DNA of 64,000 nt, taken from Proales similis. Lineage: Eukaryota; Rotifera; Eurotatoria; Ploima; Proalidae. Of the stretch, positions 21,461-32,473 are shown in pieces. Position 1 is the stretch's first letter. Each line of letters begins with the position of its first letter. The notes beneath the pieces are model-generated. The model was given only the letters and a program-made list of their open reading frames with translations. It did no database searches and was not told the origin of the DNA. The translations under genes were made by a program, and so were the position numbers. The stretch covers positions 1,178,001 through 1,242,000 of the forward strand of contig JAGVRJ010000012.1 in assembly GCA_019059635.1 (NCBI GenBank), in the 5' to 3' direction.

Positions 21461-23175
21461 TCGCAGGCCAAAGACGATAAGAAACAATGCTCAACGACCC
21501 TAAGAAGCATATTTGCCATTTGTTCTTCCTGCCGGTTCTCTTCTCTGCGAAAAGCTGCAGCAACTGTCGCAAAATGAACGTTAAATTAATGCTCGAGCGC
21601 CTTGGGCCAAAGCAAAGCGGCGATTGCAAAGAAAGAACAAAATGGAAAGAGAGACGCGTGTGTGAAAAAGCCAAATGAATAAAAGAAACAAAAAAATTAA
21701 CAAAAAACGAATCAGCGTGAATTGTTGCTAACGCAATTTCTCGTTTCCTCTCTCTCTCTCCCGATCGCTAATAAAAAATAGGACAAGAAGGAGAAATAAA
21801 TAAAGAAAAAGCGGAGGGAGAGTCAAGAGGACTGCCACAAAAGAGTTGTGCATGCAGATTGAAATGTCAAGTATACGAGCCGGAAGATATTATTAAGTTT
21901 GCTTCGGCATGGAGCCAACTAGTCAGATCCAATTGAAAGTTAGCGAAGCTACTTGCTGCTGTCAAGCGCAGAGAACAGCCGCATGCGAGCGCAATAATTT
22001 CAAGTTATCCACTTGGCAAACTGGCGCACACCAGCACACAAGTCTATTTACATAATAATCCAGCAGAGCAGGCGCGATATAGCCGCTCTCCACATCCAAA
22101 CGCGCTTTAATATTCTCTTATTTCGCGATTATTGTTGTTAGTTAAAATTTTCATCTCTCAATCAAAAGTGCCAAGCGAAGCCAAATAATAGCTCATTTTT
22201 TAATATTAAACGCCCAACACACAATCGCTCTTGTTTACTGGAAGAAAAACTTTTCGTTCTATTTTTAGAATTTTCGTTTCGAACTTGATAGAGCTCGGCC
22301 ATTCTGATCTGCCGTTGTGATTTCGTTTACTTGCCATCGTCAAGGTCGATGATCAGTCTGCCCGCTAAATTGAATGTGTTTGAGTGCGAGTGAGTGCCAG
22401 CAGGGGCTTCCGTGTTTTGATGACTTATTATTGTTCAACAACTGTATTGACGCTTGAATTGACTTCGGTGGTCTCTGGGCGAGCCGATTGCTCCTAATCG
22501 ATTTCGTTCTGGTTAATAAATGCACCATAGGCGGAAAATTGCCTTGTTGCGTCGTCGTCGGCTGTGCTATTAATCGAGATGGCTGCGTTTTCTTTTTCAT
22601 TTTCTGGCTGCAGAGGCCACTTGCTCTTGTTTGGCTGATTCGTTTTGCTCGCTTAAGGCGCTTATTCTCTTTTCGTAATCGGTCTAGCTTGTTAAACTTG
22701 AGACATTGGCTTGTGGCCATGAAATGTTCGTTAACTTGCAATTATCGATTCAGTGCAAGTCGACTGGCTGCACAGATATTTGCTTTAAATATTTCTACAT
22801 CAATTATCTGAAACCCATCACATTCCGCCTGGCGCGTTTCAATTAAGATGCTTAGGCTCATGACGCTTCGATTTTCTTGTCATTCATCCTTGCTCGTTCA
22901 TACGCTGAAGCGGCTGGTGTATCCATGCTGCTTTTGTCGCCAGTCTAACGCAGAGGGGAAAATCACGTTCGCTGATCCATTACATGATGCAACCAATAGG
23001 GCAATACGGCTTTAATTAAGCTTCTTAATTTTTTTGCAATTTTTTGCACACAGAAAATGAACGCTTGCCTGAGCCTCGTATGAATCCGGTTGAAGCCAAG
23101 CAAACGAGAGCAAAACCGAACAAAATAAAATTCAAATCAAAACAAAAAGCCAAAAACAACAGCAACCAGTGAGCC
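21461..23175. other. Long intergenic region, 1.7 kb
   Basis: Begins with the copy D 3' UTR (AATAAA 21678-21683). The remainder is AT-rich with scattered CT runs and no supported gene. A 133-residue minus-strand frame (22340-22741) is Lys/Gln-rich and has no recognisable domain or polyA context. It may carry regulatory DNA for the orphan gene at 23176. Confidence 0.4.
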
Positions 23176-23808
23176 ATGGGAGTGAAGCAGACACGTTTAT
23201 ACAATTTCAATCAGAGCCATCAATTAGCTGAAGCACCTCAAGATCAAGCAAATGTAAACTCAGAGCAGGCCAATTTAAAGCGTCTAGTTGAGCAACAAGG
23301 AGAGCAACAGTCGACTGCTGTACTAGAGCCGAGCGAGATTCAAACGAGCCGACATAAAGATTTGATTATCACTGATTTAGAATACGAGGATATGAGTTCA
23401 GGGACGGCAAGTCAAAGCAAACAGGAGCCAAGGCAGTCACAGTCTCAAGGTCAGCAAAAGCTAGTCCAGCAGCCATCACCTACGCAATCGTCAACGCCGC
23501 CGCCGCCGCATCACTACCAGTCAGTCAAAACAGTAAACTCAATTCTGGTCAACAAATCGGCCAGTCAAACGGCGAACAAAAAGCAAAAAGGCCGAAAGCG
23601 TTCACTTTTACCAGGCACCAGCTTTCTTCCAGTCGCCCAAGAGAACATGCACAGCAAATCGAAAGAAGTCAGATTTTGTGATAACGTGATGATATTCGAA
23701 GAGAGCTCGTCACGCTTCAGAAGCAACTCATCTACTCCGGCCCTAGACAGCCACTCGAACGGCCTTGTTTTTGTGCAGAACGTGCCGTTCGGCAAAGAAG
23801 CCAAATGA
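23176..23808 (+). CDS. Low-complexity orphan protein with RVxF-like motif
   Basis: Single-exon ORF of 210 residues starting ATG at 23176 (MGVKQTRLYNFNQSH). The N-terminal and central parts are rich in Gln, Ser and Pro (QQKLVQQPSPTQSSTPPPPH) and look disordered. A basic patch NKKQKGRKRSLLPG could be a nuclear localisation signal. After it comes SKEVRFCDNVMIFEE, whose K-E-V-R-F fits the [RK]-x-V-x-F docking consensus for protein phosphatase 1, followed by an acidic residue cluster. The C terminus is ...GLVFVQNVPFGKEAK. No family recognised. The plain context (long upstream region, compact ORF) and the start codon placement support coding. Function unknown; a PP1-binding regulator is a guess from the motif only. 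Confidence 0.55.
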   Translation: MGVKQTRLYNFNQSHQLAEAPQDQANVNSEQANLKRLVEQQGEQQSTAVLEPSEIQTSRHKDLIITDLEYEDMSSGTASQSKQEPRQSQSQGQQKLVQQPSPTQSSTPPPPHHYQSVKTVNSILVNKSASQTANKKQKGRKRSLLPGTSFLPVAQENMHSKSKEVRFCDNVMIFEESSSRFRSNSSTPALDSHSNGLVFVQNVPFGKEAK

Positions 23809-23895
23809 AAGAGCGTCTGCAATTACGAAACACATCCGTGGCTCTGTTTAAAGAGAACATTTGCCGGTTTGCTTTCGTTTGTTTATTTATTCGAG

Positions 23896-25391
23896 TTACA
23901 AGTTGGTGTTGGCGATCGCGAACGTCTGATCGGGCCCACAATCAATTCTGCGCACGCGCGCGGGCACGTTCACACGCAACGGCATGTAAGAGTCCTCTTT
24001 CTGGCCGATGCCCAGACAGCCGTACTTGTTCTTGCCCCACATGTAAAGACTGCCATCATTGCTCAAGACAGCAGACGAATTTAGGCCGCAGTGTACAGAA
24101 ACAGGACGCCTGTCGAGTGTGTGCTCGATTTCGTCATAAATGCCGAATAAAGTTTTAGGAATGAGAGACGGCTCTTTCAGTTCACTTGTGTTGGGGCCGA
24201 TGCCGAGCAAGCCGAAGCCCCACGTCCACACTTGATGATCTGCGTCGAGCACGAGGCAGTGCGTGCCTGACGCCGCCACTGACAGTATGGGGCGTTTGAC
24301 GCTGCTCGGCAGCTTGAGATGATGCGCTTCGCCGATTTGTGGCTCTTGCGAGCCGCACATGCTCAGTTGACTGTATTCATTGTTGCCCCAGCCAAAGAGT
24401 TGTCCTTCGGCGCTGAGCGCCAGAACAAAGTCGCCTTTGGTGGCCACCTGCACCACTCTCTCTCCTCGAAGGTCTCCGGCCACCTCTTGCGCCTTGTGGC
24501 TCAGGGTGTAAATTCCTTGGCCAAGTTGACCATCTGCAGCCCAGCCACAAGTTAGCACTCGGCCATGGCTCGTCAAAAAGCAAGTGTGATCTTGGCCGCA
24601 TTTGACGTCGATCAGAGTCTCGTCGGTGTTGAGCTCGATGAACTTGGACACGTTTTGAATGACTGATCGATTGGCAAAGAAGAGCTCGTCTTTCACTATC
24701 GGCCTCGCACACTGGCCGTAGTAGTTGTTGCCGAACGTGAACACGCCCAAGTTGGTCAGCACAACCGAGTGAGCTCTGCCGCACGCAATCTCTTTGATTT
24801 GCAGGCTCTTTCTCTCTTCTTGGCTCAGAGGCAGCTCGACAAGACTGGGCGAGTAGATGTAAGTGTAATAGGAGTCGTTCTTCTTTGCCTGGTGCACTCC
24901 GATTTGCGACTCGGAGTTGAGGCCTGTACCGAACAGATTGTGGCCTTTTAATGTTTTGCTGTCTTTGACGGCGATTAGGGAGAATCCGTTGCCACAAGCG
25001 ACTCGGTGCAGGTCCGCGTTCGTCCTGTCCACCCATCTGAGTCGCCACGGTTTCCTCTGTCGATAGACTCGGCTCTTTCCTCCGTCGGGCAAGAGGAACT
25101 GCGGCTCGCCTTAAGCTAAAGCTCCAAGCAGATCATTGAAATAATTCAATGTGAACGAGAGCGACTACCCAGAGCGCCGGTGCCTGCATAGCCCCAAACA
25201 AACAGACGATCGATGGCTCTCTGAGCCGTTTTGCTCGGATTGGCAAACGAATAGGTCGGCAGGTTTTTGCGCTTGATCGGCTGCTCTGCTGCATTCAGCG
25301 AACTGCTCAGAACGCCAATTGATCGTGCTCCGATTGATCGTACTCCGGTCGATCGGTTTGAGCCGAGGAGAGCTCGAATGCTGACCAGCAT
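23896..25391 (-). CDS. RCC1L: RCC1-like mitochondrial protein
   Basis: RCC1L (WBSCR16) is a mitochondrial seven-bladed beta-propeller linked in mammals to mitoribosome assembly and OPA1. The first exon (25391 to about 25170) has a basic, Ser-rich N terminus like a mitochondrial presequence, then RLFVWGYAGTGALG. A short intron leads to the long exon. RCC1 repeats show ACGNGFSLIAVKD, GTGLNSESQIG, ACGRAHSVVLTNLGVFTFGN, CGQDHTCFLTSHGRVLTCGW, GQLFGWGNNEYSQL, HQVWTWGFGLLGIGPN and LYMWGKNKYGCLGIG. The protein is about 465 residues, the normal length. It is divergent from EMC1, with 226 bases between the starts. Confidence 0.92.
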
Positions 25392-25617
25392 TTTGGTTAG
25401 GCTAGATCTACTAACTCAGCTGTGTCACAATCGGTCTAAAGAGAAACGCATAAAAAATGCGAAAAAGCGTGTTTGTGTGTGTGTTGCATTTCAGTCTCTG
25501 TTGTGTGTGTTCTAGCGCGCACAATCGCTTCAAATTAGAGCCAACGTGCATGCACGCAGAATAGATTGGCCAAAGAATTAAGGCTCCTCACATCTTCTTC
25601 TTTCAGAAGTGAACAAA

Positions 25618-28600
25618 ATGAACGGCCTCTTTTCAATGCTCGCCGTTCTCCTCTTGATCGCAGGCACAACGGCCCTGTACGAAGACCAGGCTGGCACCAA
25701 TGACTGGTACTGGCTCTTGAAATTCTTCCAATTCGATTTTAAAATGCAAATTCGAATCACAACTTAGGCGACATCGATACTTTGGCAAACCTCTGTTTAT
25801 GCACTCGGACGCCAAAAAGGGCATCGTCTACTTGGCAACCGAGAAGAACACTATCGGCGCAATAAACAGCCGAGATGGCCACCTTGGTAAGTAGCCGAGT
25901 CGTGTTCAGCTGCTTGACGGCCTCTAATGCGGGCCCAAGTGTGGAGGAAGGTGTTTGAAGACAATGAGAACGGTAAAGTCGATTTGGTCATTTGGGCCCG
26001 GACTGAGATGATCGTGATCAGAGGCGGAGGTCGACGCATTCAAGCGTTTGAATACGCAAACGGCTACGCCAAATGGGAGTACACGCTCTTCAGCTCTTCT
26101 GGCCAAAGGTGAGTTCAGCTAGTACAGTCAGAAACAGAATAGAAATGACGAGCAGGCGGCCTGAAGACTAAGAGCAGTGAGCAGCCAAGTTCAGCCGGGA
26201 GTCTACTTTGCCACCAATGGCGAGCGAGTGTGTCGCGTCAGCAGCCAGAACAGAATCTGCGTTGACCTGCCTGCTTCGAGCAGCTCTTTGGACGAGATTC
26301 TCATTCACGACAGCGACCGATTCTATTTGATCAGAGTGGAGCAGAATTCAATTCAACAGCTCGAGTACAACTCGGCGCTGGGCTCGCTCGAGTCTCAGTC
26401 GAGCAGTGAGCCGAGCAAGTTCAGAATAACGAACTGCGTTCAATCGACAAGCCAGCCGTCTTTGGTCTGCATGAGCGAGAATGGACAGCTGCTCGAGCTT
26501 CAGCTCACCAAAAACTCAAAGCCTGTGCTCAAGGAGACGAACGTGAACGGCCCGTTCGGATCGAAGCTCGAGTGGGCCTCGCAAGACTTGATTGTGTTGA
26601 GCAGTGTGGAGGGCGAGAAAAACTCGGTTCATGTGCTGCGTCGAGATCGTAATGAGATTGCGTTCACGGCCGACGCTCAGCTCGAGGCGTTTCAGATCAG
26701 CGAGGAGAACTCGCGCTTCTATTTGACCACAGCCCTCAGAAACAAGGTATTTTGAACCGAAACTTTGAAGTTCATTTGAACCGAAATACAACTCGTGCCA
26801 CTGTTTCGTTGAAAGGAAGCGACGTTGACGTTCAAATTCTACGATTTGCAGAGCGCGACCGAGCTTAAGGAAGCAGAGATCGTGAGCAAAGCGGACGGCC
26901 GTCGTCGTCTTTTGATGGTAAAACATTGGAGGGCTCAAGAGAGCCGGCAGAGACTAATTGCGGTCGCTTTGATAGGCCCGGCCGTACGCATTGGACGAGA
27001 AGAAGAGGAACGTGTTCGTGGTGGCGTTCTTCAGCGACTATTCGCTAAGCGTGATCAGCTCGATCGGAGCGAGTGTGTTCACCAGGGAAGAGGCGCTGGC
27101 CTACATAGTGAGCGTTGAGATGGTCGACTTTCCGATGCTTCACTTGCAAGAGGAGTTCGAAGACGAGTTCGGTTCGGTGAAAAACCAGAACGCGTTCAGC
27201 ATGTTTGTCAAGCGCATCCGATCTCAACTATCACAACTGCGCGAGTACGTGGTGGTCGATCTGCCGGCCAAACTCAACGACTATCTGAACGGCTTGAATC
27301 GACTGCAAACGGCGCGCCGAGCAGGCGACGAGTCAAACACTGACTCTGGCCTGCCAGTCGAAGAGATCTCCAGAGACACGTTCAACCTGAACAAGATAAT
27401 TATCGCGGCCACTTCGATCGGCAAAGTGTTCGGCATTCACACGAGCTCGAACGGCCGCATACTGTGGAGCTTCCACGTGGACAGCATTCGGCCGTTCAGC
27501 TTGGGCATCGACGAGAACAGAGAGAGAATGCCGCTCTTTATCCAACGGTCGACCGCCCACTACCCGCACGAGGCCCAGTGTGCGCTTGTCGGACAGACCG
27601 GCGCCGATGAACGCGCGCAGACGCGCATTCTTTACTTCAATCCGATCAGTGGGCGGCCGTCGAAAGGCTACGCCCGAGAGGGCTATGTGCTCGACTTGGC
27701 CATTCAGCAAGTGTTCATGCTCAGTCAAACGAACGAACAGTTCCTCAAGCCGTTGGTGCTATTCGACCGGCAAAATCAAGTTCACGTGTTGCCGTCGAGC
27801 TCGGCTCAAATGCTTCTCAGTCAATCTAAGCAGGCGGTGATCTACGTCACCGAGAGCAAGGACGGCCAAGTGAACTCACTGGTCGGCTACTCGATAAGCA
27901 CGCTGGACAAGCCGCTGCCAGAAATATGGCGAATCAACTTGTCTGGCGAGCGAATCGTGTCGATCGGCGCCAAACCGGCCAATGACCGAGTGCATTCGCA
28001 CGGCAAAGTGCTCGGCGATCGAAGCGTCCTGTACAAATATTTGAATCCGAACTTGATCGGAGTGGTGACGAGCGGCGAGGACTCGCAGAAAGCGTCGTTC
28101 ATCAATCTGTACTTGATTGACACGGTCACCGGCTCCATAATTCACAGCTTCAACCACAAACGGTGCGAAGGGCCAGTTCACATCAGCCACTCAGAGGACT
28201 GGTTCATCTACACCTACTACAACTCCAAGTTCCGGCGGTTTGAGCTCACCAGCATTGAACTGTTCGAAGGCGATACTCAGTTCAACTCGAGTCACTTCAG
28301 CTCGACGGACGACATCAAGCCGGTCTTCTACACCAAGTCCTACATCATTCAGAAGTCGTTCAGCGCCATGCAAGTCACGCACACCGAGAAGGGCATAACG
28401 AACAAAGACCTGGTGGTGGCCAGCAAGTTCGGCACAATCATCGAAATACCTTGGCTGCTGGTCGACCCGCGTCGCCCACTCAAAATGACCGAAATCGAAA
28501 AGTAAGCGGCCTGTTTGACTACTGCAACACAACTGGTCAATTGTTCAATCTGCGCTCTTGTAGGGAGGAGAACCTGCTGCCGTACATGCCCGAAATCCCG

Positions 28601-28932
28601 CTGAACTATGAGTTCTCGCTCAACTACTACAACTATGTCTACCACATCAGAGGAATCAGCACCGCGCCGACCAGTCTCGAGTCGACCAGTTTAGTGTTCG
28701 CCTACGGCCTTGGTAAGTAGCGAGCAGACTTGATTAGTGAAAGGCGTGTTTAAAACGAGAACAACCAACAGATCTATTCTTCACCCGAGTCTACCCGTCA
28801 AAGACGTTTGACATGCTTCGCGAGGACTTTGACTACTTTTTCATCAGCACACTCATAGTCGGCCTCGTTCTGGGCAGCGTGCTGGCCAAGAAGCTGGCCA
28901 GCTCGAACAATTTGAAAAAGGCGTGGAAGTAG
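25618..28932 (+). CDS. EMC1: ER membrane protein complex subunit 1
   Basis: Large lumenal beta-propeller subunit of the EMC, which inserts tail-anchored and multi-pass proteins into the ER membrane. It has at least six short introns. Signal peptide MNGLFSMLAVLLLIAGTTAL is followed by YEDQ and NDWRHRYFGKP. Family segments: VYLATEKNTIGAINSRDGHL, FSMFVKRIRSQLSQLREY, RDTFNLNKIIIAATSIGKVF, HAHGKVLGDRSVLYKYLNPN-like (here SHGKVLGDRSVLYKYLNPN), VTGSIIHSFNH, GPVHISHSEDWFIYTY, LLVDPRRP, EENLLPYMPEIPL and RGISTAPTSLESTSLVFAYG. The last exon holds the DUF1620/TM end: TRVYPSKTFDMLREDFDYFF and a TM helix, then basic KKAWK. About 900 residues. Its stop is only 117 bases from the stop of the opposing gene. 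Confidence 0.95.
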
Positions 28933-28983
28933 CGCGACCAGCTCACTTGTCTCCAGTTCGTATAATTAGCGATTGATTGTCGA

Positions 28984-28989
28984 TTTATT
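28984..28989 (-). terminator. Polyadenylation signal of AprA-like gene
   Basis: Minus-strand AATAAA about 60 bases after the stop of the 29050-31325 gene, within the 117-base convergent gap with EMC1. Confidence 0.5.
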
Positions 28990-29049
28990 TCTAGATTTTA
29001 AAAAAGCTAAAATATATTATGTGGTCGAATCAGCTTGTCTGGTTTGGTT

Positions 29050-31325
29050 CTAAACAAGGCGGCCGAAGCAGCTCTCGCCGCTGCAGTCCGGGTGCGGATA
29101 GGTTTCGGGAATGACGTTGGTCTCGGTGGTCACCTGAATCACGCTGCTCTCAAGTCCTTGGAAGTTGAGCTGAATGAAAAAGCCGAACCAGCCGATGGCG
29201 GGCTTGGGGAACACAGCGCGGTATGTGACGCTGCTGGTGGTCTCGGTCTTGCTCAGCACCGAGTCGGTCGCCTCCCAGATCACCGGGTGAGGAATGGGGC
29301 TGGACGGCTTCTCTGGATTGGCCGCCAGCAGACGGAAATCTCTCCTGAGCCGCTTATTTCTTTTCTGCCTTTTCAATCGAGTCGGCTTGCGCGCTTACCT
29401 CTTGGCATCGAGCGTTTTGGCGTAGTAAGCCTTGACATCGAACGGGACCAGGCCGTTTGAGGTGTCGACGACCACCTCGATTATGCCGTGCGTTTGGTTG
29501 TTGGGCATTGTCCAGACAAGTCGAGGCAACGGTTTGTTCTTGGACACCGATTCAAAGCTTTGGCTTGCCACATGGCCAAATGAGAATGCTCACCTCGTAA
29601 ACGCTGAGGAAGAAGCCGCGCAGAGTGAAGAAAATGGAAATCTCGTGGCCGGCGCATGAATGCTCTGCGTTGGCCAATCGTCGCAACAGAATCGAGCCAT
29701 CGGTGGCTCCCACCAGGTCTTTCCAGTAGGCGTGAGTGTCACCAGGCAAAAAGAACTCGTCGCCGCTTGTGGTGATCGCCATAATCTTGGTTGTTCGATA
29801 TCGGTCCAAATAGCCTAAAATGTTCGTATTGATTGAAACGCTCAAGTGGCTCGATGCGGTCTAATTTGCTTCTTACTGTAGGGATCGACCACTTGCTCGA
29901 GGGCGTACAGGCCGTAGCTGTCTACATAGCGAGTGATGTTCAGCTCCCAGTAATCGTTGAACGCAAATGTCCAGCCGCCTTTGAGAAAGTCAGACGCGTT
30001 GAATTCAAGATCGCTCTGCGCATTTACCCAACGCTTGGAAGTGATTGTGCATGTTCTGCGCGTTTCCAATTCAATTAAACTCTGAAAGAAGCAAGCACTG
30101 ACGAGCCAAATTTACCATGTTGATTTTGAGCAGATCCTGTTCAAGGCAGATGGGACAGAATAGAGCGTTAGCTAATGACATGAAACGGGCCGACTCAAGA
30201 AACTTGCCATGACAATTGGAACAGCAGCGAATACTCGTTTGTCAACCGCTGCCGTGGTCCATGTAGTCCATCCTGAACAGCTGTTTTACTAATCGGTCAA
30301 CAAGGACGTCTCGGTGCAAAAGCAAACCTCTCTGCAAGAGGAAAGTTGCTTCATTTTGAATCAACAAGATTTCCTTTTATCGTTTACCTTTGAAGCACCG
30401 GCGACCATGAACTTGGTCACGTTGCCGTATCCTTTTTTGTGCGCAAAGTCGACAACCTTGAACGAGTGAGAGAGAGAAGAAATTCAAGTCGCGTTCGGAT
30501 GAAGACCAGTCGGCGTTCTCAAGCATTACAGTGTCCATGGCCTTGACGGCTGCCTTGGTCATTGGCAGACGCAGCAGAATGCTTGGGTCCTCTGGGTTCT
30601 CGACAAAAGTCTTCCTTAAAATCAAGAACTGGATTCAACAGGGGGGCCTGATATTGAACAAGACGGTGCAGGACGTACCAGGTCCATGCAATCACGGCGT
30701 CCTCGTATCTATGCTTTTGAGTCGGGTCTTTCTGTTTGCTGAGGTCTTAGGTTTTGTCCTCAAGGAGGAAAGCGTTGGAAATTACCACAAAAACAGTTGG
30801 CTGGTTGGGCACTTGCTGGAGGTCAGCTCCGATTGTGCCGGTGGCAACCGCAAACGTGGAAGTGAGCTCAACAAAGTTGTCTGTTGGCTTGGGCATTCTG
30901 GTCGAGCGCCGACTTAGACTGGGCTGGATAATGAGCCAGAGAGATGAACGAACCCGTCAGTGTTGCTGCCGCCGTCAATGAGCAGAAACGAGGCGTCCGG
31001 ACGAGTGAGCTTGTCAGGCACAGTTACACACAAGTAATGCCACCAGATTGGATTACGAACGATCGTCTCTATTATGGCAGGCGGCTGAATCGATCGAGAA
31101 GAAGAAGCACGAGGCGATTAAGAGCCGCTACAAACCGTCGAGCCATTTTTGAGAGGTTAGATTGAAGACGAAAAGCGTGTAGCCAGTCATGTCATAGGTC
31201 TTGAGCAGCTCGTAGCGATAGTGCGGGTCGGGCTGATTAACATAGTCGTCCAGTGGAGTGCCAAGCGCTCCAATGCACGCCAGAGCGAGAACCAGTCCAA
31301 CAAGCAACTTGATTCCACAATTCAT
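29050..31325 (-). CDS. Secreted PhoPQ-related / AprA-like protein
   Basis: Member of the PhoPQ-activated pathogenicity-related family, whose eukaryotic example is AprA, an autocrine proliferation repressor of Dictyostelium; the fold is alpha/beta-hydrolase-like. Signal peptide MNCGIKLLVGLVLALACIGA, then TPLDDYVNQPDPHYRYELLK. Exons I traced (minus): 31325-31136, 31068-30954, 30897-30786, 30731-30675, 30628-30530, 30456-30388, 30331-30328 (4 bases), 30272-30208, 30136-30116, 30055-30028, 29978-29877, then more to 29050. All join in phase. Motifs: SFLLIDGGSNTDG, LPMTKAAVKAMDT, GASKRGWTTW (nucleophile-elbow-like Ser), AAVDKRVFAAVPIVM, GGWTFAFNDYWELNI, TSGDEFFLPGDTHAYW and ANAEHS (candidate Asp and His). 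It ends PHPDCSGESCFGRLV. Likely secreted; whether it signals or hydrolyses anything is unknown. Confidence 0.87.
30328..30331 (-). other. Inferred 4-nt microexon
   Basis: The four bases AGAG lie between ...ttgcag (acceptor) and gtttgc (donor). The preceding exon ends GCT-TCA-AAG (A-S-K) and the following exon starts GA-TGG. Only AGA-G plus GA-TGG restores the family motif K-R-G-W and the frame. Flanking introns are 56 and 55 bases, the normal size here. Confidence 0.7.
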
Positions 31326-32473
31326 CGTTTCTATTTCTCTCTATCTTTCTCTCTCTCTTTATTTCGACGAGGTTTTGATTATACGCTCAACGCGGACCGT
31401 TTATATTTAGGCGTTATTCAACAATCTGATCTACAGAAAGCATCGCCTAGCTCCCTCTCCGTCTCTCTATTCGTGAATCTACCTCTTTCGATAAGGAGCG
31501 AATGATGAGATAAACGGGAGATTTAAAGTCACATGCGCCAAAAGGGCTTGGCTCGGTCAACCGGTCCCCGGTAATTCACTTAAAGGTGTCAATTAGTCTG
31601 AAAGCTTAGCGGCGCTTGCGTGATGTAGCGCGAGTCTGGCGATGAGCGTCCAAACGCGCGCGACTGACTGACAGAGAGGAGGTATTGGCTCGTCAAGAGA
31701 TGAGAGTAGAGCCACGCCGAGTTGAGCAAAATGCATCAAATTGCATCGGATTCAATTGCAAATTGACTCGAACCGGCAAAAATCGATGTTTCTGTGACTG
31801 ACTTGGTCCGATCACTGCATTTATCTGACTTTCTCTCTGCCCCCTGGACAGCTCCCCCCTTTTGGCGCCTAGCCGCCCGCCCTGCTCGATCCAACTCGAT
31901 TCTTTTTCGCTCGCCCGCTCTCTCTCTCTCTGTTTCTCTGCTTTTCTGTTGGCCGACAGGGCCGATTAAATCCTATTTAAAATATGCGCATTATGATGCC
32001 TCTTAATATCTGTTGTGTGTGTTGGGCTCTCTGCTGCCGCGCATCGGCCGCCACAAAGTTCACCATTATAATATTCGGCCAAGTTGATGATGCAGATGAA
32101 AACAGAATTTCGCGGCAAGCCGGCCAAGCAGCAAATTAAATTTCGACTGCTGCCTCTGCTCTTTTCCTTTCGAGTCGAATCTGGCCCAAATTGGCGCTCG
32201 TTGTTTATTTTCGGACACTCGACTTGGCGCTCAGCTCGGACATTATTATTGCTTCCATGTTCACTGGCCGTTTGATCACTATGTCTGCGTGTGTGTGATG
32301 TGCTTATGCTTACATAAAGAGAGGGAGTGTGCGGGAGAAAAGCTAATAGACGACCGTTTAGCCTGTTAAAGTTGGCATTTACTTTTAGACTGCGGCCAAT
32401 ATGATCTAAACGCGACAAGTGAGGGCCAGGGAAAGAGAGCGAGAGAGACACAAACAGACAAGAAAAGAGAAGG
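31326..32473. promoter_or_regulatory. Divergent region, AprA-like gene / SHB-type adaptor
   Basis: About 1.15 kb between two divergent starts. Contains CT-rich runs (about 31335-31365 and 31918-31945). Open frames on both strands are low complexity and lack domains. No specific site recognised. Confidence 0.4.

Noticed and set aside
22340-22741. 133-residue minus-strand ORF in the long intergenic region
   Set aside because: Low complexity, no domain, no clear splice or polyA context; too weak to list as a gene.
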